The translations under genes and the position numbers were made by a program. Source: an uncultured Lachnospiraceae bacterium (GTDB taxonomy: Bacteria > Bacillota > Clostridia > Lachnospirales > Lachnospiraceae). Taken from it: a stretch of 64,000 nt of DNA. Under the pieces are notes generated by a model. It was given only the letters and a program-made list of their open reading frames with translations. It was not told the origin of the DNA and did no database searches. Below are positions 8,257 through 16,799 of this stretch, in pieces. The first letter of the stretch is position 1. Every line of letters starts with the position of its first letter. The DNA lies in the NCBI GenBank assembly GCA_910578475.1, contig CAJTRK010000014.1, positions 1-64,000 on the forward strand, read 5' to 3'.

Positions 8257-8742
8257 TTATTGTAACACTACCCCCACTGTGTCGTCAAGTAGGATACTGC
8301 CATCCGCCGCCGTCGTCGCGAGCACGTCACAGCGTTCGTTCTCCGGATGTCCGTCATGACCCTTTACCCATTCGAACGTTACTTTGTGCGGCTGTTTCGC
8401 CTTTAAAAGTCTTTGCCACAGGTCCACATTTTTCACAGGTTTATTTCCTGCCGTTTTCCAGTTCTTTCTGAGCCATCCGTCTATCCAGTGCTGGTTAAAC
8501 GCATCCGTCACATATTTGGAATCGGAAACAAGCCGTACTTCGCAAGGTTTTGTCAGCGCTTCAAGTCCTGTAATAGCGGCCATCAGTTCCATGCGGTTAT
8601 TTGTCGTTTTCTTATATCCCGCGGAATATTCCCGCTCATGCAGCGTGCCTTTGGAATCAACATACTGCAAAATCGTTCCATAACCGCCCGGCCCCTCCGG
8701 ATTCCCCCGCGCAGCGCCGTCCGTATATATCGTTACCTTCAT
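8257..8742 (-). CDS. rnhA: Ribonuclease HI
   Basis: Cleaves the RNA strand of RNA:DNA hybrids, such as Okazaki primers and R-loops. The four catalytic carboxylates are visible: Asp in YTDGAARGNP, Glu in NNRMELMAA, Asp in SDSKYV and Asp in NERCDVLA. The basic-protrusion region is also present (WIDGWLRKNWKTAGNKPVKN). Length 161 is normal. GAAAGGA precedes the ATG. Confidence 0.93.
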   Translation of the reverse strand: MKVTIYTDGAARGNPEGPGGYGTILQYVDSKGTLHEREYSAGYKKTTNNRMELMAAITGLEALTKPCEVRLVSDSKYVTDAFNQHWIDGWLRKNWKTAGNKPVKNVDLWQRLLKAKQPHKVTFEWVKGHDGHPENERCDVLATTAADGSILLDDTVGVVLQ

Positions 8743-8811
8743 ACTCTGCGATTCCTTTCTATTTTTTTAATGCTCCAATGCCGCCAATACGCACTTTCTC
8801 ACATGGCCGTT

Positions 8812-8859
8812 AGAAGTTCTTGCCGTTCTGTTCTCCGGCAGGACGGCTTTTGAACTTCT
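8812..8859. repeat. Nested hairpin directly after the mutS-like gene
   Basis: Outer arms AGAAGTTCT (8812-8820) and TGAACTTCT (8851-8859), with one mismatch, enclose a GC-rich inner stem GCCGTTCTG (8822-8830) with CAGGACGGC (8839-8847). It abuts the stop codon of the MutS homologue at 8862. The outer core is the same as in the element after nrdD, while the inner stem is different. Confidence 0.65.
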
Positions 8860-8861
8860 TC

Positions 8862-10565
8862 TCACATTCCCCACTTTCCGGTGCATAAAAACGTCTCCGC
8901 CATTGCTTCCGCATCTTTTACGAGTTTTTCCTCATAGCCGAGCACCTTCAGCAACGCAATTGCATTCCTCGACACCGCCGGGCCTTCTTTCAGCCGATAT
9001 GGGAAAAAGATATCCTCTTCCGCAATTTCTTCTTCAAAATGATAATTATCGTATATACCGCCCAACAGCTTCGTCAATTCCAAATCATGAGTAGCCGCAA
9101 AACAAAGAGCGTTTCCCCCGGCAAGCGCTTTCAGAATCTGCGTTGATGCCGCAATACGCTCTACCGTATTGGTTCCGCGGAGCACCTCATCCACAAAACA
9201 TAACACATGTTTCTTATCCCGGGCCGCTTCCCGCACCTTCTCCAAAATCCTCCGAATGGATTTGACCTCCACCATATAGTAGCTGTCACCGCTTTCCAAA
9301 TCGTCCTGCAATGACATGGAAGAATAGATACGGAACATGCTTCCCGTATAGGAATCGGCCATACAGGTGTGTATCGTCTGCGCTAAAATCGCATTTAAAG
9401 CGGCTGCCCGCAAAAAAGTGGATTTGCCGGACGCATTGGAACCGGTAAGCAGAACCCCTCTTTTTACCTCAATATCATTTTTCACAGGATTATTCAATAA
9501 CGGATGATATAGTTTTTCCATTTTCAGAAAAGCATGACCTTCTCCGTCAGGCCGGAAAACGGGAATACAATAGTCCCCGTTCAGGCTTGTGCGGTATTCC
9601 CCGATAACCACCGCCGTTTCCAGTTCTCCGATAATGGTAACCATGCGGTCGATTTCCGCCGGATGCTTCTGTAACAGTTGCAGCATCTGATTAAATTTTA
9701 TCAAATCCAGATAAAAAATCATCCGCAGGTAATCGAAAAGAATTTCCAGCGGATTCGTGCCGCCGGCGCCTCCGGACAGCACAATAAAAGAATTTCTCCG
9801 AAATCCTTCCATCTTTTTACAACAGGCAAGCAATTGTTCCCGTTCCTGCGCAATTTCCGCAACCGGTTCTTTCCCGATTTCTTCCGCGCTCTGCATCAGA
9901 CGGATGATATAACGGAAACTGGTCAGGTAAGGCTCTATTTCTTTTTGCTCCTTATAGTAGAACATCATATTGCGGCACAAAACAATCAGCAATATACAGA
10001 TTCCCACCCCAACGGAATAGTAAAACATCGACCCGATGCCTGTCAATACCAACGCAATCGCCAGATAATATCGAATGCTGTTCCGTTCTCCAAGTGTGTC
10101 CAGATACTCCAGATATTCATACAGAGAAAATTTCTGCATTCTGCCGAGCCCGGCGAAGTGTTTCTGCATTGTAACGCGCTCTTTTTCATGCTCCATAAAG
10201 TACCGGATATGCTGTTCCATATGCTCCAGTTCTTCATCCGACTGCAGCGGCGTCCTGAGCCTGTAATACAGATATTCGTCCCCGGCGGAACTATAGGAAT
10301 AGTTGATTTTCCGGTAAACTTCATTCATATTCAGGTCATGCCATGTGATGTCGTCAAGCTGATGCGCTTCCTCGTGTTTTCGATAATACATGGAAACATG
10401 CTCTTCCAGTTCGCCGCTTCTGTATTCCCGTTCAATCGGCTCACCATACCGCTCGGACAGCCTTTTTTCAAATCTCTTCTGTTCCCGCCGGCTGTCCAGA
10501 TATCCTTTTATCATAATCAACACGATAAAAAGCAACAGCACACCGGCAAAAATGAAATATTCCAT
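8862..10565 (-). CDS. Membrane-anchored MutS-family ATPase
   Basis: A 567-residue MutS homologue without the N-terminal mismatch-recognition domain. It has a transmembrane segment at residues 3-23, a MutS lever/clamp-like helical middle, a second hydrophobic hairpin at about 167-200, and a C-terminal MutS ATPase with Walker A GSNASGKST and Walker B VLCFVDEV followed by LRGTNT. It is therefore not classical mismatch repair. Such short membrane-associated MutS relatives are known in Firmicutes and their function is unclear. It follows the mtaD-like gene after 21 bases, so it is the last gene of the nucleoside-salvage transcript. Confidence 0.85.
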   Translation of the reverse strand: MEYFIFAGVLLLFIVLIMIKGYLDSRREQKRFEKRLSERYGEPIEREYRSGELEEHVSMYYRKHEEAHQLDDITWHDLNMNEVYRKINYSYSSAGDEYLYYRLRTPLQSDEELEHMEQHIRYFMEHEKERVTMQKHFAGLGRMQKFSLYEYLEYLDTLGERNSIRYYLAIALVLTGIGSMFYYSVGVGICILLIVLCRNMMFYYKEQKEIEPYLTSFRYIIRLMQSAEEIGKEPVAEIAQEREQLLACCKKMEGFRRNSFIVLSGGAGGTNPLEILFDYLRMIFYLDLIKFNQMLQLLQKHPAEIDRMVTIIGELETAVVIGEYRTSLNGDYCIPVFRPDGEGHAFLKMEKLYHPLLNNPVKNDIEVKRGVLLTGSNASGKSTFLRAAALNAILAQTIHTCMADSYTGSMFRIYSSMSLQDDLESGDSYYMVEVKSIRRILEKVREAARDKKHVLCFVDEVLRGTNTVERIAASTQILKALAGGNALCFAATHDLELTKLLGGIYDNYHFEEEIAEEDIFFPYRLKEGPAVSRNAIALLKVLGYEEKLVKDAEAMAETFLCTGKWGM

Positions 10566-10586
10566 CTACATACCCTTGCTTTCTTA

Positions 10587-11885
10587 TCAGTCTATGATTT
10601 TCTGTTTTATTTCTTCTGCTTTCGCATAAATACCGTCCACATCCATAAAATCCGCAAATTTTCCGTTTTCATACAATATCCGGCCATTTATCATCGTCAT
10701 TTTGACATTTTGCTTGCTGCCACTGTAAACGATATTTTTTGGGATATTATGGACCGGCTGCATATTGGGCTGACGGAGGTCAATCAGAATCATGTCCGCC
10801 AGTTTTCCTTCCGCAAGAACGTCCGTATCAGGCAGACACATTGCCTTTGAGCCGTTCACGGTAGCCATTTTCAGGACTTCCCAGGCATCTGCCGCAGAAG
10901 CGTCTTTTTCCCTCATCTTGGCAAGTCCGGTCACGAGGAACATCTCCCGGAACATATCCAGACAGTTATTGCTCGCCGGTCCGTCGGTTCCAATAGCAAC
11001 TGTTATTTTTCTTTTCAAAAATTCGGCAATCGGGGCAATACCGCTTGCCAGCTTCAAATTCGATGCCGGATTGGTAATCGCATACAGTCCCCGCTTCTGG
11101 AAAATTTCCATATCCGCTTCCGTCATATGCACGCAATGATAACCGCCTCCGCCATAATCGAACATGCCGAGGGAATCCAGATAAACAGGCGGCGTCATCC
11201 CATGCTGCTTACGGCACGCGTCCACCTCCGATTCCGTTTCGGAAAGATGTGCGTAAACCGGCGCCTTATACTGATGCGCCAACGCCGAAATCCGCTCCAG
11301 CAGTTCTCTGGAACAGGTGTATTCCGCATGGAAACCGATTTGATAGCTTAATAACAGATGTTTTTTATTTAATTCCTGGAACATCTTCTCTACCAGCTCT
11401 GCCGACTGGCTGAAATTATTCACTCCGCCGACCTGCACACAGCGCATTCCCATATCCACGCAGGCGTCCGCAATCGTTTCCGGCGTCAGATACATATCGA
11501 AAACTGCCGTAATACCGCTTGTCAGATATTCCAGCACGGCCAGTTTCGTCAGCCAGTATATCATTTCTCCGTTCAGCTTCGCTTCCACCGGAAAAATCTG
11601 TTCATTCAACCAGGACTGCAGCGGCAAATCATCCGCATAAGAACGCAGCAGCGTCATGCCGGAATGCGTATGTGCGTTTTTGAAGCCCGGCATCAGGAGA
11701 TTTCTTTCACAGTCGATTTCTCTGTCCCAGACGATGCTTTTCAGCTCCAGTTTCCGGAAAACATCATCCGGAGCCGCGCCATCTCCCACATAAAGAATCC
11801 GGTCATCCCGGACCCATACTTCCCCTTCCATAATTTCCCGCGATTCCATCGTTAAAATACGGGCGTTATATAATCTGATATTCAT
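10587..11885 (-). CDS. mtaD: 5-methylthioadenosine/S-adenosylhomocysteine deaminase-like amidohydrolase
   Basis: Metal-dependent amidohydrolase of the MtaD/SsnA/TrzN group, expected to deaminate adenosine-type nucleosides such as methylthioadenosine or S-adenosylhomocysteine. Metal ligands are visible in AHTHSGM, in the GFHAEYT histidine, in YHCVHM and in the Asp of GTDGPASN. The start at 11885 (MNIRLYNARIL) follows AGGAAGGA; the longer frame begins with a TTG at 11909 that has no site. It lies 80 bases after cdd. With cdd and punA it forms a nucleoside salvage unit. Confidence 0.85.
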   Translation of the reverse strand: MNIRLYNARILTMESREIMEGEVWVRDDRILYVGDGAAPDDVFRKLELKSIVWDREIDCERNLLMPGFKNAHTHSGMTLLRSYADDLPLQSWLNEQIFPVEAKLNGEMIYWLTKLAVLEYLTSGITAVFDMYLTPETIADACVDMGMRCVQVGGVNNFSQSAELVEKMFQELNKKHLLLSYQIGFHAEYTCSRELLERISALAHQYKAPVYAHLSETESEVDACRKQHGMTPPVYLDSLGMFDYGGGGYHCVHMTEADMEIFQKRGLYAITNPASNLKLASGIAPIAEFLKRKITVAIGTDGPASNNCLDMFREMFLVTGLAKMREKDASAADAWEVLKMATVNGSKAMCLPDTDVLAEGKLADMILIDLRQPNMQPVHNIPKNIVYSGSKQNVKMTMINGRILYENGKFADFMDVDGIYAKAEEIKQKIID

Positions 11886-11965
11886 AGCAAAACCGTTATC
11901 CTTCCTCAATTTTCCTGCCGTATGCGGCGTTGCCCTGCCGTATTATCGCACTGTTTTCTACACCG

Positions 11966-12391
11966 CTAAACGGAGAGATTGGCCGGTCCGAATCCGTTCG
12001 GAAGCAGCTCCGACAGCTTTTTTACCTGATATTCATTCTTTGATTTCGCAACAATCACTTCAAAGGCGTCCGGTTCACAGAACTCCATCATGACCTGTCT
12101 GCAGACGCCGCAGGGCCAGGCATACTGTTCTATCGGCGCCCCTGCCGGGCCGCCTGCGATGGCAATTGCACAAAATGCTCTTTTTCCTTCGCTCACCGCC
12201 TTGAAAAAAGCCGTCCGTTCCGCGCAATTTGTCGGCGTATATGCGGCATTCTCAATATTGCAGCCCGTATAAACACTGCCTTCCTGCGTCAACAAAGCCG
12301 CCCCTACCCGATAATCCGAGTAGGGGGAATAAGAAAAGTCTCTTGCCTGCAATGCCCGTTCGATTAAGTCTTCTATGGCCGTTTTATTCAT
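11966..12391 (-). CDS. cdd: Cytidine deaminase
   Basis: Converts cytidine and deoxycytidine to uridine and deoxyuridine. Zinc ligands and the catalytic Glu appear in NCAERTAF (Cys replacing His, as in Gram-positive tetrameric enzymes) and in PCGVCRQ. Length of about 141 residues is normal. The ATG at 12391 overlaps the end of punA by eight bases (ATGAATAA), a sign of translational coupling. Confidence 0.92.
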   Translation of the reverse strand: MNKTAIEDLIERALQARDFSYSPYSDYRVGAALLTQEGSVYTGCNIENAAYTPTNCAERTAFFKAVSEGKRAFCAIAIAGGPAGAPIEQYAWPCGVCRQVMMEFCEPDAFEVIVAKSKNEYQVKKLSELLPNGFGPANLSV

Positions 12392-13220
12392 ACAATTTCC
12401 CAAACTTTTTGACGGATTCCGTCAAAAGCTTTTCAAATTTCGGCGCTACGGCATTGGCCGCTTCCTGTACTTCCTCATGTGTCAGGGGCGCGCTGTTCAT
12501 GCCTGCCGCAAGATTGCTGACACAGGATACCCCACAGATTTTCATTCCCATATGATTTGCGGCAATCGCTTCCACAACCGTGCTCATGCCGACTGCGCTC
12601 GCACCGAGCGTTTGCAGCATCTTAATTTCCGAAGGCGATTCAAAAGAAGGCCCCGTAAGCTGCGCATAAACGCCCTCGAATAACTCGATATCGTTTTCTT
12701 TCGCCGTATTTTTGATAATTTCCTGCAAATCTTCATCGTAAACATGTGTCATATCCGGGAATCTCGTTCCCAGTTCCTCGATATTCGGGCCGATTAACGG
12801 ATTCGGCGCAAAGCAGGAAATATGGTCTTTAATCAGCATCAGGCTTCCCGCGTGAAAAGCCGGATTGATGCCGCCGGAAGCATTCGTTAAAAATAAAACT
12901 TTCGCTCCCATCATCTTCATCAGACGCGCCGGAAGCACTACATCCGTAATCGGATATCCCTCATAGTAATGCACTCTGCCCTGCATCAGCACAACAGCCA
13001 CTTCTCCGATATACCCGAAAATAAATTTTCCGGCATGTCCGGGCACGGTGGAAACCGGGAATCCCTCAATTTCAGAATACGGCAGTTCCGCTCTTACGTC
13101 TACCGTTCTGGCAAAATTGCCGAGTCCGGAACCGAGTACGATTGCCACGTCCGGCTTAAAATCTATCCTGTTCTGATAACACTCATAGCATTTCAATAAT
13201 TTCTCATATACTGCGCTCAT
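12384..13220 (-). CDS. punA: Purine-nucleoside phosphorylase (trimeric class)
   Basis: Phosphorolyses inosine, guanosine and their deoxy forms to base and (deoxy)ribose 1-phosphate. The phosphate-binding GSGLG is near residue 32. The family motif region VLPARLMKMMGAKVLFLTNA follows, and near the C-terminus the purine-site SNLAAGMNS. The start at 13220 (MSAVYEKLL) follows GGAGGA by six bases and gives 278 residues; the open frame extends another 30 codons without support. A -10 TATACT (13270-13275) with a weak -35 17 bp upstream may drive punA-cdd-mtaD-mutS. Confidence 0.92.
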   Translation of the reverse strand: MSAVYEKLLKCYECYQNRIDFKPDVAIVLGSGLGNFARTVDVRAELPYSEIEGFPVSTVPGHAGKFIFGYIGEVAVVLMQGRVHYYEGYPITDVVLPARLMKMMGAKVLFLTNASGGINPAFHAGSLMLIKDHISCFAPNPLIGPNIEELGTRFPDMTHVYDEDLQEIIKNTAKENDIELFEGVYAQLTGPSFESPSEIKMLQTLGASAVGMSTVVEAIAANHMGMKICGVSCVSNLAAGMNSAPLTHEEVQEAANAVAPKFEKLLTESVKKFGKLYE

Positions 13221-13316
13221 TTGATATCCTCCCATATCCTTAAATTTTGAAACTTTTTCATTTGCGTCTAGTATATCATTTTCTGAAATTTTTGGGAATA
13301 TGAAATCCAAAAAAGA

Positions 13317-13334
13317 GATATCTTTTCAGATATC
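13317..13334 (-). terminator. Terminator after spoIVA
   Basis: Stem GATATCT (13317-13323) with AGATATC (13328-13334), 4-base loop. On the minus strand it is followed by TCTTTTTT. It separates spoIVA from punA. Confidence 0.7.
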
Positions 13335-13370
13335 CCTTTCCTGCCATCTTTGCAGCTGATGGGAAAACGT

Positions 13371-14858
13371 TCATATGATGATGCACACCATCCCGCCATT
13401 GCTGTCGTTCACAATTTTCTGCATCGTTTCCTGCAATTTTATCTGGCTTTCTTCGTTAATCATGGCAATTTTGCCTGAAATGCCGTCATTTACGAGCTGT
13501 TCTATTGTCTTCCCGAAGATATTTGTCTCCCAGATACCGTCGTCGTTCGTTCCTGTATCGGAAATGTATTGAATCAGGTCTTTTGCCTGCTGTTCCGTCC
13601 CGACAATCGGAGAAATTTCGGTCTCGATGCTCGCTTTAATCATATGAATGCTCGGACTCTCCGCCCTGATTTTTACGCCGAATTTATTCCCCTGACGGAT
13701 GACCTCCGGCTTCTCCAGCACGATTTCTTCCTTATCCGGCATTACCACGCCGTACCCTTTGTAACGGACGGACTCCATGGCATGCAGCACTTTGGTATAC
13801 TCTCTTTTCATCCTTGCCATTTCTTTCAGCGTGGATAACATCTGATATTCACTCGTAATGGATTCTCCTACCAAATCGCTTATCATCTCATAGTAATAGG
13901 TATCATCCAAATCCAGTATAATCTTGACGCTGCCTTCCGACATATTGATACCGTCAAGCTTGCATTTTCTGATGTACTCACTCTCCAGTTCAAAGTTCGC
14001 TTTCGTAATATCCCTGACATTGCTCAGTTCGTTCATCAGTTTTTTTATCTGGAAGATAATATCCTGTTTCATCTTGTGTTCAAAAGAAAGCATTTCCACC
14101 CATTTGGGCATATAAAACTCAATCATGGTCAGCGGGAACTCATACAGGATATTTTCCATAATCCGGTTGATATCTTCCTGTTTCAGCTGTTCGCAGTTCA
14201 CCGGCATGACCGTTACGTTATATTTTTCATGGATTTCATCCGCAATCTGCTTCGTTTCTTCCGCATAGGGTCTTGAGGAATTAAGCAATACGAGAAACGG
14301 TTTATGGATTTCCTGCAATTCCCGAATCGTCCGTTCTTCCGCCTCCAGAAAACTGCTCCGCGGTAATTCGCCGAAACTTCCGTCACAGGTAATGACGACG
14401 CCAATCGTCGAATGGTCTTTGATAACTTTACGGGTTCCGATTTCCGCCGCCTTCGTAAAAGGAATCTCTTCCGCCGACCAGGGCGTCTTTACCATCCGTT
14501 CCATGTCTTCTTCCATATGACCGGATGCGCCGTCAACCATATAGCCGACGCAGTCTATCAGCCGGACTTTGACATCGATATCCGCTCCGAGCTTTATCTG
14601 AGCCGCTTCTTTCGGGATAAATTTCGGCTCCGTCGTCGTAATCGTTTTCCCGCCCGCACTCTGCGGCAGTTCATCCTTCGCCCGTTCTTTTTCGTGTTCG
14701 TTTTCCATATAAGGAAGCACGAGCAAATCCATAAATCTTTTGATAAAAGTAGATTTTCCGGTCCTCACAGGACCGACAACGCCTATGTAAATCTCTCCCC
14801 CCGTTCTGTCCTGTATGTCTTTGTATACCGCATATTCATTTCTGTTATTAATGTCCAT
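13371..14858 (-). CDS. spoIVA: Stage IV sporulation protein A, coat morphogenetic ATPase
   Basis: Coat basement-layer ATPase that polymerises on the outer forespore membrane and is needed for coat and cortex assembly. Walker A is GPVRTGKST (residues 29-37). The TRAFAC-type GTPase-like fold is visible with a Walker B-like VRLIDCVGYM. The long C-terminal region ends in GMVCIII, the typical SpoIVA tail. At 495 residues it matches the family. An AAGGGG site lies seven bases upstream of the ATG at 14858. The gene is a standalone unit between a terminator and a sporulation promoter. Confidence 0.95.
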   Translation of the reverse strand: MDINNRNEYAVYKDIQDRTGGEIYIGVVGPVRTGKSTFIKRFMDLLVLPYMENEHEKERAKDELPQSAGGKTITTTEPKFIPKEAAQIKLGADIDVKVRLIDCVGYMVDGASGHMEEDMERMVKTPWSAEEIPFTKAAEIGTRKVIKDHSTIGVVITCDGSFGELPRSSFLEAEERTIRELQEIHKPFLVLLNSSRPYAEETKQIADEIHEKYNVTVMPVNCEQLKQEDINRIMENILYEFPLTMIEFYMPKWVEMLSFEHKMKQDIIFQIKKLMNELSNVRDITKANFELESEYIRKCKLDGINMSEGSVKIILDLDDTYYYEMISDLVGESITSEYQMLSTLKEMARMKREYTKVLHAMESVRYKGYGVVMPDKEEIVLEKPEVIRQGNKFGVKIRAESPSIHMIKASIETEISPIVGTEQQAKDLIQYISDTGTNDDGIWETNIFGKTIEQLVNDGISGKIAMINEESQIKLQETMQKIVNDSNGGMVCIII

Positions 14859-14863
14859 AAAAC

Positions 14864-14914
14864 AACCCCTTCCGTACTTAATTACAATGTATGTGAAGGG
14901 GTTTTTATTTATGA
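14864..14914 (-). promoter_or_regulatory. Sigma-E-type promoter inside a hairpin upstream of spoIVA
   Basis: On the minus strand GTCATAAAT-like -35 (around 14907-14914) is followed after 13 bases by CATACATT (14886-14893), a match to the mother-cell sigma-E -10 (CATACANT). SpoIVA is a known sigma-E gene elsewhere. The -10 sits in the 22-base loop of a perfect inverted repeat, AACCCCTTC (14864-14872) with GAAGGGGTT (14895-14903). The 3' arm on the mRNA holds the AAGGGG ribosome binding site. A transcript from this promoter would start near 14880 and lack the 5' arm. Confidence 0.65.
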
Positions 14915-14936
14915 CTCTGCTGTTGGAAGTTTTTTA

Positions 14937-16001
14937 TCAACTCTGCGCCAGACGATGAAAAATAATACAGTTTGGCTGCGGCACTTCAATTTCCTTACCG
15001 TTCATGACAAGCAGCCCTTTTTCCAGGTCTACCGTGAAAAACGTCATCGTATCTGTCTCGTGGTTTAAGGATACAAGATGTCTGTTATCCGGGAAAAGAT
15101 TGGCGTCCTTCGGATAATCCCCACTGACCGGCAGACAGAACAATTTGGTCAGCATGCCCGTTTTCTCATCAATCTTAAAAACGACTGCGCTGTTGTCTCC
15201 CGCATTGGAGCTGACAAGATAACGGAAATCGACCGAAATATTCAGCGCGCTCGCCGCAGAACCACCCGCATGATAATCATTCAGCGTCGAAATCGTCTGG
15301 ATTTTATCAAATTCCGGATTTCCATGCACTTCTTTATAAGTATAGACGTCGATATAGTTTTTCAGTTCATGTACAATATACAAAAATTCTCCGTTTTGGG
15401 AAAATTTCAAATGCCTCGGCGCGGATTCCTGTTCGCTTCTTATCATATCGATAGGACGCAGTCTTCCGTTCATATGGTCCAGCCGGTAAACATTGATATG
15501 GTCCATCCCCAGGTCGGCGGCACACAAATATTTATTGTCTCTCGTCATCTTAACGCAATTGATGTGCGGCCTGAAATTGCGCTCCGCAATGCTGCCAAGT
15601 CCCTTGTGGTAAATTTCCTCTGTAATTTCACCGATGCCGCCGTCTTCCCGCAGGCGAAGCACCGTAATTTTTCCGTCATGATAACCGCCTACGAATAAAA
15701 ACCTGTCTTCATAGTCCGTAGAAAGATAGCACCCTCTCATACCGTTAATACTGCCGTCATTGATTTTTTCCAGGTCTCCGGCCGGTAGAATACGGTATGA
15801 CTCCACGCCAAAATCCGTAATCGAATACAGGAACTTCTGGTTGTGGGAAATACTGATATAAGAGGAATTGGTGATTTCCACCTTCTTTTTCTCCTTCATG
15901 CGCCCTTGTTCCAGGTCCACGTTATAGATTCTGATACCGTAATTGTCCTTGTTTCCGGATGTATAACTGGAAACATATGCCACATATTTTTCCTGTCCCA
16001 T
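14937..16001 (-). CDS. Lactonase, seven-bladed beta-propeller (6-phosphogluconolactonase-like)
   Basis: YbhE/Pgl-type beta-propeller lactonase of 354 residues. The repeated blade pattern is visible (YISISHNQKFLYSI, YLSTDYEDRFLFVGG, MTRDNKYLCAADLG, FSQNGEFLYIVHE, VDFRYLVSSNAG). Family motifs also occur, including RPHINCV and the C-terminal LNHETDTMTFF region. Characterised relatives hydrolyse 6-phosphogluconolactone, but several act on other lactones, so the substrate is open. It is a single gene, divergent from the polyamine operon. Confidence 0.8.
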   Translation of the reverse strand: MGQEKYVAYVSSYTSGNKDNYGIRIYNVDLEQGRMKEKKKVEITNSSYISISHNQKFLYSITDFGVESYRILPAGDLEKINDGSINGMRGCYLSTDYEDRFLFVGGYHDGKITVLRLREDGGIGEITEEIYHKGLGSIAERNFRPHINCVKMTRDNKYLCAADLGMDHINVYRLDHMNGRLRPIDMIRSEQESAPRHLKFSQNGEFLYIVHELKNYIDVYTYKEVHGNPEFDKIQTISTLNDYHAGGSAASALNISVDFRYLVSSNAGDNSAVVFKIDEKTGMLTKLFCLPVSGDYPKDANLFPDNRHLVSLNHETDTMTFFTVDLEKGLLVMNGKEIEVPQPNCIIFHRLAQS

Positions 16002-16062
16002 ATAAATCCCATGCCTTTCTCTCAGTTTAAAGAAATTTTATCATAAATTCTTTTGTTTGTTA

Positions 16063-16147
16063 AATACTTTTTTAAGTATTGACATTTCACGCGATATCTG
16101 TATAATTGGCATTAATGTTTGTTTAGTGTCAGTAAACTTAAAGTTTA
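16063..16147 (+). promoter_or_regulatory. Promoter with two flanking palindromes upstream of the polyamine operon
   Basis: TTGACA (16079-16084) and TATAAT (16101-16106), 16 bp apart, form a strong sigma-A promoter. A perfect inverted repeat AATACTT-TTTT-AAGTATT (16063-16080) overlaps the -35, and a second, TAAACTT-A-AAGTTTA (16133-16147), lies about 25 bases after the expected start. Either could be the operator of the cupin-XRE regulator encoded next. The leader from about 16113 to the ATG at 16225 holds nothing else I recognise. Confidence 0.65.
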
Positions 16148-16224
16148 TTATAACTGAATCGCCGTCGATATCTCAGGGACACAGCTTTCACTGACATATA
16201 AAAGCCGAAAGAAAGGATATTCTC

Positions 16225-16782
16225 ATGGATTCGAGCAATAAAATAGAAATCGGGAATAAACTCAGGGATTTACGAAACAAAAAGGGACTGACGCAGGAAG
16301 AACTGGCTGACCGCAGCGAACTGTCGAAGGGATTTATCAGCCAGCTTGAGAATGACCTGACCTCTCCTTCCATCGCAACGCTTGTGGATATCCTGCAATG
16401 TCTTGGAACCAATCTGAAAGACTTTTTTACGGACCGGACCGAAGAACAGATTGTTTTTGGAAACGCCGATTATTTCGAAAAGCAGGACGAGGAATTGCAA
16501 AATACCGTAGAGTGGATTATTCCCAATGCACAGAAGAATATGATGGAACCCATCCGGGTCACGTTAAAAGCCGGCGGTTCCACTTATCCGGACCTTCCGC
16601 ATGAGGGCGAGGAGTTCGGTTATGTTTTGTCCGGAACCATTTATATTATTCTCGGCGAAAGAACCATAAAGGCCAAAAAGGGGGAATCTTTCTATTTCAG
16701 GCCGGATTCCAACCATTATATCAAAGCAGGAGAAAAAACAGGCGCGGTCTTTCTTTGGGTCAGCACCCCGCCCAATTTTTAA
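16225..16782 (+). CDS. XRE-cupin transcriptional regulator of polyamine transport (PuuR-like)
   Basis: 185 residues. A helix-turn-helix of the XRE type (about 10-65, LTQEELADRSELSKGFISQLE) is fused to a C-terminal cupin (about 110-180, with the HEGEEFGYVLSG and YFRPDSNHYIKAG motifs). This architecture commonly precedes potABCD in Firmicutes, where the cupin is thought to sense polyamines. AAAGGA precedes the ATG. The gene ends 17 bases before the TTG start of potA and is first in the operon, so autoregulation is likely. Confidence 0.88.
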   Translation: MDSSNKIEIGNKLRDLRNKKGLTQEELADRSELSKGFISQLENDLTSPSIATLVDILQCLGTNLKDFFTDRTEEQIVFGNADYFEKQDEELQNTVEWIIPNAQKNMMEPIRVTLKAGGSTYPDLPHEGEEFGYVLSGTIYIILGERTIKAKKGESFYFRPDSNHYIKAGEKTGAVFLWVSTPPNF

Positions 16783-16799
16783 GAACGGAGGAAATATTT

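Noticed and set aside
12246..12258. CAATATTGC inside cdd as a fourth WYL operator
   Set aside because: It lacks the first base of the palindrome, lies inside a coding region far from the island and is not near a start.
14864..14903. Plain terminator of the lactonase gene on its own
   Set aside because: The T-run on the minus strand is weak, and the hairpin holds the sigma-E-like -10 in its loop and the spoIVA ribosome site in its arm, so a dual role is more likely.
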